DNA from: Diatrype stigma
Taxonomy: Eukaryota; Ascomycota; Sordariomycetes; Xylariales; Diatrypaceae
Direction of reading: 5' to 3'
Length of the DNA stretch: 64,000 nt
Assembly: GCA_022225965.2 (NCBI GenBank)
Contig: JAKJXP020000015.1
Location: forward strand, 186,001-250,000
This document shows, piece after piece, positions 14,562 through 27,155 of the stretch (positions within the stretch are counted from its first letter, which is position 1; every line of letters begins with the position of its first letter). A program made the position numbers and the translations under genes. The notes beneath the pieces were generated by a model. The model made no database searches and was not told where the DNA came from. It worked only from the letters and a program-made list of their open reading frames with translations.

Positions 14562-14569
14562 GCTGCATA
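14562..14569. repeat. Right target-site duplication of the hAT element
   Basis: GCTGCATA, paired with GCTGTATA at 11457-11464. Confidence 0.85.
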
Positions 14570-16198
14570 ACAATAATGCCTTTGGATATAGACCCCATAT
14601 GTCCAGGTCAATTTACTCAAGACGGCCATTGAATCACCTTAAGGTCATAACCCACGATACATTAATATACATAGTTACTGAAAGCTTATGTTGCTATAGG
14701 CTGGGAAATAACTCGGATTAATGAAGAAGAGGCCCTACTATCAAGGCAGGGCCCCACAAGCAAGAACAACTGCCTATTTACCCCCGTCTCGCTACCTATG
14801 TAAATACTTATCACTAAGCTCTGCTTAGACATCTTTCTATAAGAGACATTTGCTTAACGAATGTGTCCCTGGACTGACACCCGCCGATACCTGACCCGAA
14901 ACCGCATACGAGTCATCTCCATTTCCTGTTCCTATTATCTCTTTATACCAATTGCTTACAATACGAAGTAGTTGAGTATGAAATGAAACAACAATCGAGA
15001 TCCCTCACTCAGCGGACTGACTGCTGTATATAACACCACTGACCTGGCAGTCAGCTAAGGTACTGGATATATGTAGGAGCAACTGTATGTGGACGGGACG
15101 CCGCCATGGGAAGAAGTAACGCTTCCTCAGCCTCGGTGTCGACCTTGAAAGGGCTGAGTGAGAGCGGGTATAGCAGCTGGGCATGTTCGACAGCCCTTCG
15201 TACATACTTAGTATGTAATATGTATATCTATGTGAACAACCGCCCACTTACCTACTCGCCAAACCTTCTACCACTGCATTCTCAGCCTCCCTTGCTATGC
15301 AAGAAAAACCACCGGTTTGTCATCCTGGGACATACCAGACCGAGCGACCCCTTTTACATATACAAATACCTACTTCGTACCTACAACCGGCAACACACAT
15401 ATGCGCCTGGCATCTTCTCACCGAACCCAACGAGACGAGCAAGCAAAATAGATAGACAAAGGAGTATCGAGATGAATCTCTCACGAGAGAGCGCGCATCC
15501 TATGTATGCGGCGGCTGTCTTTTTTTTTATCTTCAGCTAACTAACCACGTTAAAAAAAGGGGGGGTATCTACTTCGCACGTAAACCAACTAAAAAGTTTC
15601 CTCCTCTTCCCAAAAGTCCTTTCTACCTCTTTCCGCGAACGCAAGTGTGGATAGATGGACGGATGGATGGGCATGAGCCGACTAGGCATGCTATATCATC
15701 ATGCATATCACCATCCCGTTCCCGCCCTCTCCCTCCCCTCGTCTTCTTCTACATGCACACATGCAAGCATGTATGCAAAGCACAGCAGCACCCACCAAAG
15801 AGAGCCTGGGAGGAGAAGAGGGTCACCACAATTCCAGTCACACCCATGCTACCACTCGCAGGCAAACCACCAACAACAGAATATACACGGTATTTCCCCG
15901 CGGGGCCCAGATATCTCCACATGAAGAAGGCCCAATAGGAGCAAACAAGCAAAGTAAAGTAAGTAGGTGACGCCGAACATGAACCAACAATCGGGCCTGA
16001 ATAATGAAACAAGAAACCAGTCCAAGAAATAAAGTAAACCCAGATTTTTTGTTTTTCGCTCCTAAAAAATGCCAGTGTAGACAAGATACTGTTGACTTGG
16101 ATTGCTTGCAGAACAAAAGAATAGTTCCTTGTGTGTGTCTGTTAAGGATGAGGGAGGAGAGAGTTTCGAATGCTCTCTGCTCTGTCCAGAAGGAGCCT
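14570..16198. other. Intergenic, right flank of the hAT element
   Basis: No convincing gene. A 144-codon plus frame at 15106-15540 is low-complexity and has no recognisable motif. The part near 16198 should be the 3' UTR of the minus-strand gene that follows. Confidence 0.5.
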
Positions 16199-18327
16199 CT
16201 ACCCATTCTCAGGGGGGCTCCTGATCAACTGGACGGCGTTCCCCTTGAGGCTCCGGACATGGTCGTTGCGCGACTTGACGGCCTGCAACAAGCCCGTGTA
16301 GCGCTTGCGCCAGTATATGGCGGCAGCGTCGCCCTCGGCGGGCACATCGTCGCCGTCGAACGGGAAGGGCATGCCTGTCTGGCTCTTCTGGTGGTCCTTC
16401 TTCCAACGCGAGTGCGGCACGCGGTCGACCGACGAGAACTTGCCCTTGACCGGCCCGTACTGCAGCGCCCACCCGCACAGGTACTCAGTATAGTCAGGCC
16501 CGATGTACCGCCGCTGGACACTGGACTTGCTTGTCCGGAGCATATGACCGGCACCTGCGAGGCACGAGAGGTTGAGCAGGAACTGCTCCTTCGTCTGGGC
16601 CGCCGTAGAGATGTTCTCGATGCTCGCCCGGACAAGGGCGAATACCTCCTCGATGGAGGCTACCGGCGTTGGTTGCCCATTCGGATCGAACCAGTCGGCG
16701 TCTAGCAGCTCCGAGGCGAAAAGACACTCGATTTCATCGGAGTTTCCCACGTTGGCGTCGTCAAAAGTAATTTCCATCTTCCAATTCTCATTTCCGCTGG
16801 GCGTAGGATTGGTGAAGAGCGGGGAAGAAGGGTTTAACATCGTATAATTCCACGCATCGGGAGCGCTCCTCCGGAGATCTTGCGCTGGTTTATCTCCATT
16901 TGTGGTGACTCCAGGAGGGGGCGTTATTACTACTGGCGGCGGCGGTGGTGTTGCGAGCCTTACGGATCCGCCGACTCGTTCAGGCACTTGAAGTGACAAG
17001 CCACTAGGTCTGTTAGGCTTCGACGTAGGGGGAGGCTGGACGGGGTCTGGTTCCCTGGGCTGGGGTAATGAGTCTGGCCACGAAGACGGCGCAGATGTTG
17101 CGGCAGGTGCCACCCCGGAAGTAGTTGGCCCGTGATCAAGGGTTACTGCGTGGAAGCTTTTGTTGCCCTCGGGCAAAGCAGAAAGTGGCTCATTGAGTCT
17201 TTGTATAGGAGGCCGCCCCCTAGTTTTTGCCCCTGCTAGTGATCCACCGCTCCTCCAAGCCGAAGACACAACCTTTGCTCCATGACGACGAGTAAGCTTT
17301 GCTCTAGACGGAGTAATAGCCGACAGCGGCTCCGTATCCCCCCAAAACGAGCCTCTTGTAGCCGGAGTGAATGCTGAATGCGGATAAGCAGATAAAGGGG
17401 TACGTGAATCCTGATTCCACGGGAATAGAGTTCCAGGACCCGGCACCACGCTTGATCGTGGCTGTTCAATGGGTGGGAAGACAAAAGCACTTCGATTATC
17501 CGGATGTGGTGTCCATGTATCTACTGACTCTGGTCGAGATTGTCTGCTTTCGTTATTTGGTGCCGGCACTGGCACTGGTGCTGGTGCTGGCGCTGGTGCC
17601 GACGTTGGCGGCGCTGGTGGCGGCGGGGGCGGTGAGTCAAGCCTAGGCCTTTGAGACGGTGACTTGTTCAGCGCATCATCGTCTGGTTTCCTTCTACCCC
17701 TCCTCGGCCTGATGTGAGGTAATAGTGCCCGTAGAGCCATATCATCCTCGGCGGCAACACCGTCCCTGCCATCTTCATGGATAGGATCTGAACCTGAGGG
17801 TACCTGCGTCCAATACTGGTGCGGGTTGTCCAACAAATAATCAAAAAAGGCATTGACATGCATCGAGTGCATCCATCGCTAGCATGTGTGAGCTGCTTAT
17901 CTTAAGAGGTGGGTGAGGTGGTGATTCAACGTAAAAATACCTTCAGTCGGACAGCATACTGCTGTATCTTCTGAGAGCTCTCGCCCTTCTCCTGGTCCGG
18001 GGGTTCAACGCCTAGCTTCAGAGCCAATTCAGCCCAGGTCTTGATTTCTCTACCGTCGAGCTGCTTGATCAGCTCAAACAGGGTGTAAGTGCTGAAGCTT
18101 TTACCACCGCTCTTGGGTGGTGTCCGAAAGGCCTCTCTGAGGTTGGCAGTATCTGTGTCTGGTGGTACGCCGGGATTGCAATGGAGTATAAAGCTCACGT
18201 AAGCATCCTCTATTGTGGCACTTGTCACGACCCTGTTGGGTAGCGTTGGTCTCAGTTCCGGGGTCCTCGGTGACGGGACAACGGGGTGATGGACACCGTT
18301 GATGCTAGACTGTATCGCCATGGCCAT
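16199..18327 (-). CDS. ARS-binding protein 2 (Abp2)-like DNA-binding protein
   Basis: It resembles the fungal Abp2 family, named after a fission-yeast protein that binds the autonomously replicating sequence; a role at origins or in chromatin is inferred. Exons (minus strand) are 18327-17941 and 17878-16199, joined in phase 0 by a 62-nt GTATTT..TAG intron, giving 688 aa. The start is the first ATG in the conserved frame (MAMAIQSS). Residues 30-165 are the conserved block and include YVSFILHCNPGVPPDTDT, EIKTWAELALKLGVEPP and, across the intron, YAVRLKRWMHSMHVNAFFDY. A long Pro/Ser/Ala-rich middle follows, with an alternating PAPAPVPVPAP tract (about 17549-17630). The last 190 residues are again conserved-looking, with CLFASELLDADWFDPNG and EYLCGWALQYGPVKG. 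I assigned the family by recognition, not by search. Confidence 0.75.
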
Positions 18328-19291
18328 AATGGCGGAAAAAGATTGGATAGGCAACGATTGCCTCACATGGACGGTTGATGGCCATGCAATGATAATATAG
18401 TGGCTGCTTGCGCGGCGGCGGCGGCGGATTTTGTGTTAGGATGCCAAGTCGACCGCAGCGGGAATTCTGGTTGGTTCTGATCCTGGATCTTGTTTTAAAA
18501 CCACCAACAGGCGGCGGGCTTTGGCCTAGCAACCTAGTGTCGAGGCCTATATTGGCCCTTTCGCCCTTTGGCTCTTTGGCTCTTTGACTTTTGGCTCTTG
18601 CTCTTTTCTCCTTTTTGACGCCGGTTTAGATGACCCCAAAATCCAATGCCGGAATACAAGATATGAAATTGTATATATGTACGTTTGTCTGTATTGATAA
18701 TCAAATAATAAGAGGTCTACCTGTTGTCATCTCCGAGCCCGTCTATGATGATGGTTGCTGATAAGTCTTATCCCAGCCATATGCTCGATACTAGGTAGAG
18801 TTTCTGAATGAATGGTTTGGCTCTGGTTTGCCTGGTCTGTTTGGTCCGGGTCTCGTCTCTCTGTCTGATCCAGTGATTCCGCCTGTCTGCCTGCCTTGTC
18901 TGTAGTATGCAGTGTAGGTAGGTATGCAGTAGGTACGAAGTATGATGGTGGGAGCGCAGGGTTAATTGCGACCGATACTGGAAGACAAACAACGATTTTG
19001 GAAACGGGTTCCTCTCTTCGCCCCTACGCAGATGCAGATGCAGATGCAGAATGCAGAAATGCAGGAATGCGGATTGGGAGAGCCAACTACTAGTAGTGCT
19101 AGACTGCAATGGCAAATAAGAACGGGCAGGAAATCGAAGCGAGTGAATCCATACGCATGTAATGGCTCCCCGTCATTCGCCCATGACTCGATTGGCGAGA
19201 GATGAGATTCAATAAACGAATCACTAAACGGTTCTCAGACGTGTCGGTGGGGGTCTCACCCTACCTATTTTTGCGCAGTCCAACTAAGTAG

Positions 19292-19318
19292 TAGCGGTTC
19301 TAGCGGTTCTAGCGGTTC
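19292..19318. repeat. 9-bp tandem repeat TAGCGGTTC, 3 perfect copies plus degenerate copies
   Basis: Perfect copies lie at 19292-19300, 19301-19309 and 19310-19318, followed to about 19342 by two diverged GCGGTTC units. Noncoding. Confidence 0.85.
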
Positions 19319-21160
19319 CAACTGGCGGTTCAGCGGTTCTATGTATGTAACTACTAGTAGCAGTTTGGGCAGTTTGAGACGGGAGGCTGGATTGCATCCC
19401 TGCTGGCGTGTCCGGGGTAAGTCTTTGGATGCTACTCTTTTGCTATTTTTGGCATAGCTCTCTCACGTGATGGCTAATGGTTGGCTGGCTTAATCCTGTT
19501 TAATCCTTTTGAATGCGTAGGGAGCTAGACCGACTGATATATTATAATTATAGTTATTACAGTGATCTTATTATAACAGGGCATAGTACGGCAGCTACGG
19601 TCTGCATCTACGGGCGTCTGCCGGCCTTTGGAGGGGCATCAAGGCGAGTCACAACTTACAACCGACAACCTTGGAATTTACATCCGTTCATCCTGCATAC
19701 TTCATATTTAGTACCTACATGGTATCTTGGCTACTTGGTTAATGTAGCACTAACACGCAGCAGGCGAGGAGATGAAGACGATTATTACTACTACAAGATA
19801 GGTATGACTTCGGCTCACACTGCCTATGTGCGTAACTACTTGGCCAACAGTATAGGTATCAATAACCTAGCGGTCTACGCATATATTCGTCCACGGGCGT
19901 ATACAGGCTTCGGAGCTGTTCGTCTGGCGGTACGTATCCTTTAATGAAGAATCAATACAACATGACTGTCAACACGCCATGAGTATAAGTACGATCTAGT
20001 ACCGTATGGTCAGGCTGTTTAGGTTTTGGTTATAATCAGGTTGTTATACGAAGTATTTACATAGGTACACTGCAGGCACATGTATGAACACATATTTGTA
20101 TGGACTTCGATGTCATCGGTTCTGAGAAGTTGCCAACATGTACGAAGTATAACCGGCATGATATTAATAAACGACGCCGGCCCATCTTGATGGCACCATG
20201 ACTGACTTGGCTTTTGGGGGTCCTATAATACCATTCTGGGACATGATAATTTCTGGTTGCGACTCAATAGTTACATTTGCTCCACTGTCCTGCCGCCTCT
20301 GGCTGGAGCCCAATATTACATCTCACAACGATAGAGAACCTGAAGTGGACATGCCTCTAACAGATCTCTCTGTTCCGATGCAGCCTGCGTCTGACGGACT
20401 CTACCTAACTCTTCTTATAACAGGAGTCCGAGTCTGCTGGTGTAAAAGGTAGAAGACCATTCGATTGGACCAAACCAAAACCCCGAATCCATGTCCGTTC
20501 TGCACCAATGAACTACCTGTTGGTGGGATTTGCACGTCATTTGCATGCGGTGAATTAAATACCTAACATGGCAAGCCCTGGTACATACCAGCCATGTACA
20601 TCCCACTATGGCTTGTGTTTTAAGTTTAATTGAATTCAATACTTTGAAATGACAACCTCAAGCTGTGAGGAGCATCATTGATGCACGACCTCGAGATGCC
20701 TGTATGCATCGTTGGCATGGACAATCGATATAACCAGAAGAATTATAATAATAAGATGGGGTCGACATAGGGCTGGCTCGCGGGCTCTGAATTCAGAAGG
20801 TGGACGAGATAGTTCCCGTTTGATCTTCACTTCACAGGGCTGATATTAATAGAACTTCCCGTTGACATTCCTGTATTCACGAGCTGACGAGGCAGGGCAG
20901 CAAGGATAGGAACTGGCAGATCCGGCGCCGATTCTCGCATGTGACATCGAGTCCCGACTCCCGAAGGAAATCCAATGCAAAATTAATTGATGGACTGGAC
21001 CTACCGATTACGTACGACCCTGGGCTGTCAGAATTCAGAAAGCCTGCAAGCCAGTCAGCAAACGCAGCAAGCCTATGTGCCTGCCTAGGTACCTATGTAC
21101 CTAACGCCCCCAAATTGCGGGGTGCGCAGAGCTAGGTATTGTACTTACAGCATATATACA

Positions 21161-21182
21161 ACATACATACATACATACATAC
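21161..21182. repeat. (ATAC)n microsatellite
   Basis: About five ATAC units in noncoding DNA, flanked by further CATAC/TACCTA words. Confidence 0.85.
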
Positions 21183-21750
21183 CTACATCCATACATCATA
21201 CTTTGCTTTGGATGCGCTGTGATACGCTGATACGGCGGCGTAAGTGGGTCTTCAACGACCCCCGCTACCTAATCTCTTAACCGTTTCATAGGCTCCTTCG
21301 GCTTGCCTTCAAGGGGCCGACCGGTGATGCAATGGAGCGCTCAACCTCGGCATTCGACCCCAACACCGGCCAACTTTCCAACGTCTCGTAGCCATCAGAT
21401 TGCCGGCTCAACTGGTATGAAAGCGGCCACAACGTTGTCGCCGAGCCATCCCCGTCCCGCGAACTTCTTATCACTGTTGGGATCATTCAATGGCTCTCGA
21501 ACAAACGGGTCCGACTGATTAATTGCTTCCGTGAAATTCCGTGACCCATCTAGCTGACGTCCAGCTGTCTACCGTCTACCCCTAACCCGCTCAGGATCCT
21601 GGCAGACTGGCAGACTGGGTAGCTGGGTAGTTACTAATGCCACCATCGCCATCATCACCATCGCATACCACATACGCTCGAACAAACTGCCTACCTCCCA
21701 ATACGCTATAGGCCTCCGAGTATCAACGAGCGACAGGACAAGAAAGCAAC

Positions 21751-23468
21751 ATGTCTTCGAAACCAGTGATCCCGCAGAACGACAACGTCGCTCACGCCCT
21801 CGCCGGCGCGGGCGGCGGAATCCTGTCCATGGTCCTGACGTACGTCCCGACGACCCGCACCTCCCTCCTGCTATCTCCTGCCATATGCATACTACCTATA
21901 CCTATGCCACCCGCTATATTCCGCTTTCCCGCTTTCCCGCTTTCCCGCTCTCCCGCCCTCTCGCTCGCATGTACCCCATGCCACCGTACCCCATTCCATA
22001 AACCGTTGTCTCTCGCGTCACCGCCCATGGGGATATTACACTGGGAACAGGAAAGGCAGTATCTGCACTCGTTCATGCTGACGTGTAAGGTGATGGATGG
22101 AGGCTAAGGGGAAAGGGGGGGAAGGAGGTGAGATGAGGGGAGGCAAGGTAATGCGATGTGGATGGTCTAGCTAACCACTACCTATCGTACAACCTAACCC
22201 GTCATATCTTACCTCCCCTATTCTCACTACCCCCCCTGCCCCGACCTCCTGACCCACACCGACGCTTTCCAACAGATACCCCCTAGTCTCCCTCTCGACG
22301 CGGGCGCAGGTCGAGTCGCGTCGGGCGGAGACGGCCTTCCTGACGGCGGTGCGCCGCATCGTGGCCCAGGAGGGCGTCGCCGGCCTGTACGCGGGGCTCG
22401 ACAGCGCCGTCTTCGGCATCAGCGTCACCAACTTCGTATACTACTACTGGTACGAATGGACGCGGGCGATGTTCCAGAAGCGCGCCTCGGCCGCCGGCCG
22501 GGGCGCCGGCCGCGCCGCGTCCACCATCAAGCTGACCACGATCGAGAGCATGATCGCCGGCGCCATCGCCGGCTCGGCCACCGTCATCATGACGAACCCC
22601 ATCTGGGTCGTCAACACGCGCATGACGACGCGAGCGCGCGCGGAGCCCGAGGCCGAGGCCGAAGCTGAGAAGGACATAAAGGCCGTAGAAGAAGGAGTCG
22701 CGGCGGCGCAAGGGGGGGAAGAAGAGGAGGAGAAGGAGAAGAAGAAGAAGGCCGAGGAGGCGAAGGCGGCGGCCAGGAAGAAGCAGCCGACCACGACGAT
22801 CGGCACGCTCCTGGCGCTCCTGCGCGCCGAGGGCCCGCAGGCCCTGTTCCGCGGCGTCGTGCCGGCGCTCGTGCTGGTCATCAACCCGATCCTGCAGTAC
22901 ACGCTGTTCGAGCAGATGAAGAACCTGCTGGAGCGGCGGCAGCGCGCGCGCGGCCAGGCCGCGCCGCGCGTCACCCCCACCACGGCCTTCTTCCTCGGCG
23001 CCCTCGGCAAGCTCTTCGCCACCGGCGTCACCTACCCCTACATCACGGTCAAGAGCCGCATGCACGTCGCCGACGCCAGGAAGGAGGGCGGCGTGAGCGG
23101 CGCGCTCTCGAGCGTCGTGCGCGAGGAGGGATGGGCGGGGCTGTATAAGGGTGAGTTTAGATTTGTTTCATCGAAAGTCAGAATTAGTTGCATGGAAAAA
23201 GAGCGTGGAAGGTATTGATTGGGCTTCTCGACATCGTGGGGGCGTTAGATGATGGAGGATGGCTGCATGATCGGGGTTCTGAGGTCTTCCCTGGAGAAGA
23301 GACAAATATTGATCGGATTTGCTGACATAACCTCGAAAACATATAGGCATCGGACCCAAGATCACCCAGAGCGTCCTGACGGCCGCCTTCCTCTTCGCGT
23401 TCAAGGACGTGTTATACGAGCAGACGGTTCGCCTCAGGAGCAAAGTAGCGGCTAGGAAGGCCCTATAG
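21751..23468 (+). CDS. PMP47: Peroxisomal adenine-nucleotide carrier, PMP47/ANT1 type
   Basis: A mitochondrial-carrier-family protein of the peroxisomal group, which exchanges ATP for AMP across the peroxisome membrane to support fatty-acid activation. Exons are 21751-21839, 22276-23150 and 23347-23468 (361 aa); the first intron is long (436 nt) and falls inside the first carrier motif. The three carrier repeats are marked by MVLTYPLVSLSTRAQVE, TNPIWVVNTRMT and TYPYITVKSRMHV; the last two are diagnostic of the PMP47/SLC25A17 branch. The first repeat lacks the acidic residue of the PxDxxK motif, as is usual in this branch. Between the second and third carrier motifs lies an insert of about 60 residues that is almost all E, K and A. 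Termination follows a short basic tail (KVAARKAL). Peroxisomal location is inferred from family. Confidence 0.9.
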
Positions 23469-24341
23469 GCGGCGGTAGCAGCAGGGTATACACACCGGTA
23501 TGCCGGATAGCCCGCGATATATATTATACCCCTTGTGCGTCAATGCGCGCATGTATCCGAGGCGTATACATACGTTTGCGAGTTGCATATACGCGAGTAA
23601 TATAAGAGGGATGATGGTCGACACAACGTGTAGTGCGGCACATGTACAGCAATAGGAGTTGGTGGCAAGCAGGCAGGCAGGAAGGCAGGCAGGCAGGTAG
23701 GTGAAGGGGTGGAGGGGGGGAGATAAGCAGGGTGCTTGATACGAGATAAACACCTAGATGATGTGTCTTGTCTACCTGAGGCTGGAACGGGTAAGACAAG
23801 CGCTTCACAAACGGTTGGATGTCACATATGATGTATATGGTGTTGTATGAATAAGTGTTCAGCATTACCGCCTAATGAGGTGCTCCTCACCCCCTTTTAC
23901 CTCGATGTAGAGGTTGGGTGGTTGAAGCAGACCACACCGGGGCCGTCAGTCTACAGTCGCCGCGGTACCGCTTCTCGATAGCGTATTAATCCATATAATT
24001 AATGTCATATTTTGAATCATCACGGACGGGAAAACAAGACATACTGAACACTTGCCATTAATGACCTTCTAGTCTGGTGACAACGCCCACACATACACAC
24101 ATCGCCATTATCATCCTGTTGCCTGTCCGGCTCCCCCTACCAGTCTAGTCAATTAGCTAGTAAGGCATAACAATCGATCAATAATATCAGACCATCCATC
24201 ATCTTTCTTGGCTCGCTCAAGCCCAGACTTCTTAAGCTGTCAGAAGCCGAAAGCCGAAGCTAAATCACTTTACTCTTCTTCTGTCTGTAAGACATAGACT
24301 AGACGACATAGGTAGACCAGATAATGACTACCCAATAATGC
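23469..24341. other. Intergenic between convergent genes
   Basis: Facing 3' ends of the carrier and MAK10 genes. A GGCAGGCAGGAAGGCAGGC run lies near 23670-23700. No gene seen. Confidence 0.6.
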
Positions 24342-27155
24342 CTAAGTAGCGGTCGTGAGGGGGATCAGCTTCGGCACGATCCACCAGTCATGATACCCCT
24401 GACCGGGCCCCGGGATCTCGACCCTGAACTTGTCTCTCAGGTTTAATCCCGACCCCGACCCAGACCCTGACCCTCTCTTCTGATCCTTCTTCTCCTCTCC
24501 CAGATGATCCTGGTTATCCTTCACGCCATCTTCATCCTTACCAGCCTCCTCACCCTCGCCCCCAGCCGCCTCCGCGACAGCGCGCCGCAGGGCCGCCACC
24601 GCGACGTTCGCCGCGATGGCGGCGCGCAGGCAGGCGCGCACGTCGGCGAGCCAGCGGCCGTGGGCGCGGACGCAGAAGGCCTGCTGGTCGGACATGCGGG
24701 TGAGGGCCTCGTAGCCCTTGCGGGCGCCGGCGACGGCGCCCTCGGCGTAGGCGAGCAGGTCCGGCAGGGCCGTGCCCGGCTGCGCCGTGGCGCGCGACGA
24801 CTCCGCGAACGTCGGCAGCTGCGGGAGCCCGATCGCCGCGAACGGGCGCGTGCGGATCCGGTAGCGGTGCTCGTCGTCGCTGTACGGGGGTGGATGGGAA
24901 CTGGAGGAAGAGGGGGAAGGGCGTAGCAGGTGGTCGAGGAGGCCGACGCGCTGGAGCCCCGTGTACAGGCAGCAGAGCCCGTCGGCGAACTCCCACGTGC
25001 ACGCCGCGTCGAGCATCGTGGCGCGGATGTACGCCAGCGAGCGCATGTACTCGCGGTCCTTGGCTGCCGTGTAGCCACCACTACTTGCGCCGCCGGGACC
25101 GACGCCAGGGCCCGCTGCTGCCTGGGCTTGGACCTGGCGCGCCTGGTTGAGGCTGCGAGTCGTGAAAGCCTTGATGCGGTCGCCGTGCTGGGCGCGCGTC
25201 TTGGCCAGGTAGTTAAGGTACCAGTACATAGAGGCGAGCTCGTCGGGCTGGTACAAGGCGAGCTCGAAGCCGAGCTGGACGATCCACTCCATCTGCCGGA
25301 GCTTGTAGAGGTAGGCCCACGACGACAGGGGCAGGCGGTAGCCGATGTTGTCGCCGGCGCCGCGTTCCCCCTGAAGGAGCGGCGCGTCGTCGTCTTCGAG
25401 CGCGACCTGCAGCAGCTGGTCAACCTCTTCCACGTCGGCCTGCAGCATGTCCCACTCGTGGATGGAGTGGCAGAGCGTGCGCCGCACCCGGCACCGGTTC
25501 TGGCAGAAGATCCGGAACAGGTCGAAGTAGGCCTCGGTCACGCGGTGCCGGAACAGCTCCATCTGTGCCGACACCTGGTGGCGCGGGTCGGTCGGCACCT
25601 CGATACTGTCGAAGGAGGGGTCCAGCTGCCGCCCGCATGGGAGGACGGTTAGGGAGAGGTCGTTGTCTATGATCTGGCGAGGGGTGTAGGATCCCACAAT
25701 GACCATGTCCTTGAGTACCAAGCTCTGGAGGAGTATGCGGATGAAGACAATCGGCTGGGGCTTTCTTGCTTGAAACGTCGCGACGAATGTCTAGAATGAT
25801 GGTCAGCCCCAGCGCCAGAACTGCGTAAAGGGGGGAGGAGGGGAGGTCACGAGGAGGAACGAACTAAAAGGCTTTGGGGATCGGAATATTTCAAAACTTC
25901 AGTGATATCGATCCCATCTCGGAACATCTGTTCGAAGTGGCGGCAAGATTCTTCAAAGCTGGTTTGGACTATTGGACGAGGAGGCATTGTGCTCGCTAGG
26001 TGCCGTTGCAATTTTGTGCTAAACGCTTCGGGCACGGGTTTGCCAAGGGAATGCTGTTCGCTGATTATCCCAATCAACCCTTGCATTTCGATCCACGGCG
26101 TCTTCAGCGAGTCAGGATTAGCATTGCGCAGGGCCATGAGATCGATGGCCCTGAGAAATGCGATTCGCAGCTCCAGACGTAGATCGAGTGCCGTCGTGAT
26201 GTCCTCGCCGACATCATTTCTTATGGCTCGAAGATCACTCCGAGCGCTCTGGAGCAAGTCGAAGATAGGTTCCTCTTGTATCTCGGCGAGCAGGCTGCGG
26301 TCATACGTGTTCATAACGAAGTCTTCCTCCTGCGCTCGGTCAGCTTGACTGCGGAGCGGATAGGGGCGTGATGTTGGATGGCTAATGCTTACTTCATAAC
26401 ATAGTTCCTCCTTGACTATCTCATTGACATAGTGGCAGGTCTTGATGAGACCGACGCAGTAAGCCCGCAAAACGAATAAAAGCTTCGGCTGCTTGTCCCA
26501 GAGTTTCGGGTCTCGGACAAAATTTGCCTCCGTGATGTTCGTTGGAGTAGGATTGAGAAGCGCCTCGATATAGACGCTGGTCAGGAGCGTCTGCGAGAGC
26601 GGGTACCCAAGATGCCATGCCATCTATACATATATATGTCACGAGTTAGTAGCTACTCCTGAAACCGACGTAGGAAGGCTAGACTAGACGGGAGCTATCA
26701 GAAGTTCGTACCTCCAAGCACAACAGCTGGTCTATGATGCCTAAGATCTCTTCCGGGAGGAGGTCCCGTCCAACATCGTACTCCTCGTCGAGAGTCTCCC
26801 CTTCGGCTAGAAATCCGCTGTCCATCTTAGGATCCATGATCTGAGAAGTTCGGTCAGCGACCGGACAGGACCCGACCGGATCGGAGTGGAGGCTAGGCCT
26901 TCGTCCATAGGGCAGGCCTCTCAAAGCATCCGGCACTCACCTCAAGGGCCGAAACAGCCTCGAATAATGTGAAGTGATCATCCTTGATGAGCTCACCAGG
27001 CGCGAGTTCTGTGAAGTTACGTTAACAACTTTGCCCCCGTCGAGTGCTACTTGCGATGACGTACTGTTGACGGCCGAGGTAAATTCTTTGGTTATATCTC
27101 TGGCTACGATTCCAGGATGGGTTACATGCGGAGGTGGCGGCGAATAGTTCTGCAT
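24342..27155 (-). CDS. MAK10: NatC N-terminal acetyltransferase auxiliary subunit Mak10/Naa35
   Basis: Large auxiliary subunit of the NatC complex, which acetylates N-terminal Met before hydrophobic residues on ribosomes. Six exons (minus strand): 27155-27065, 27008-26941, 26840-26712, 26623-26393, 26329-25865 and 25790-24342, giving 810 aa with every junction in phase. The Mak10 N-terminal domain is plain: NKLAPGELIKDDHFTLFEAV, then ALEIMDPKMDSG, which carries the family's MDPKMDSG signature across an intron, then EMAWHLGYPLSQT and CYEEEDFVMNTYDRSLL. The C-terminal exon carries long helices (MEWIVQLGFELALYQPDELA) and ends in a low-complexity Gly/Ser/Lys stretch before a conserved-looking tail. 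Most introns are 56-100 nt. The last has a weak donor, GTTCGT. A partner catalytic subunit (Mak3/Naa30) is not in this window. Confidence 0.93.

Larger units (their letters stand above)
18328..21750. other. Gene-free 3.4 kb between divergent genes
   Basis: It separates the Abp2-like gene (minus) from the PMP47-like gene (plus) and should contain both promoters. Open frames here (for example 19513-19944) are rich in Tyr, Arg and Thr without motif or bias, so I do not call them. It contains a TAGCGGTTC tandem repeat (19292-19318) and an ATAC microsatellite (21161-21182). Confidence 0.5.

Noticed and set aside
15106..15540. 144-codon plus-strand frame right of the transposon
   Set aside because: Composition is irregular, no family is recognisable, and the end reads FFFIFS from a T-run.
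19513..19944. 143-codon plus-strand frame rich in Tyr/Arg/Thr
   Set aside because: It lies in repeat-rich noncoding DNA and has no motif. It looks like a chance frame.
21161..21182. Possible CRISPR-like or minisatellite array
   Set aside because: It is a plain tetranucleotide microsatellite without spacers.
24930..25652. 240-codon plus-strand frame
   Set aside because: It is antisense to the GC-rich last exon of MAK10. Long shadow frames are expected there.
27011..27020. A 12-nt GTAACTTCACAG intron in MAK10
   Set aside because: It is too short to splice. The 56-nt intron 27009-27064 has a GTACGT donor and restores NKLAPGELIKDD in phase.
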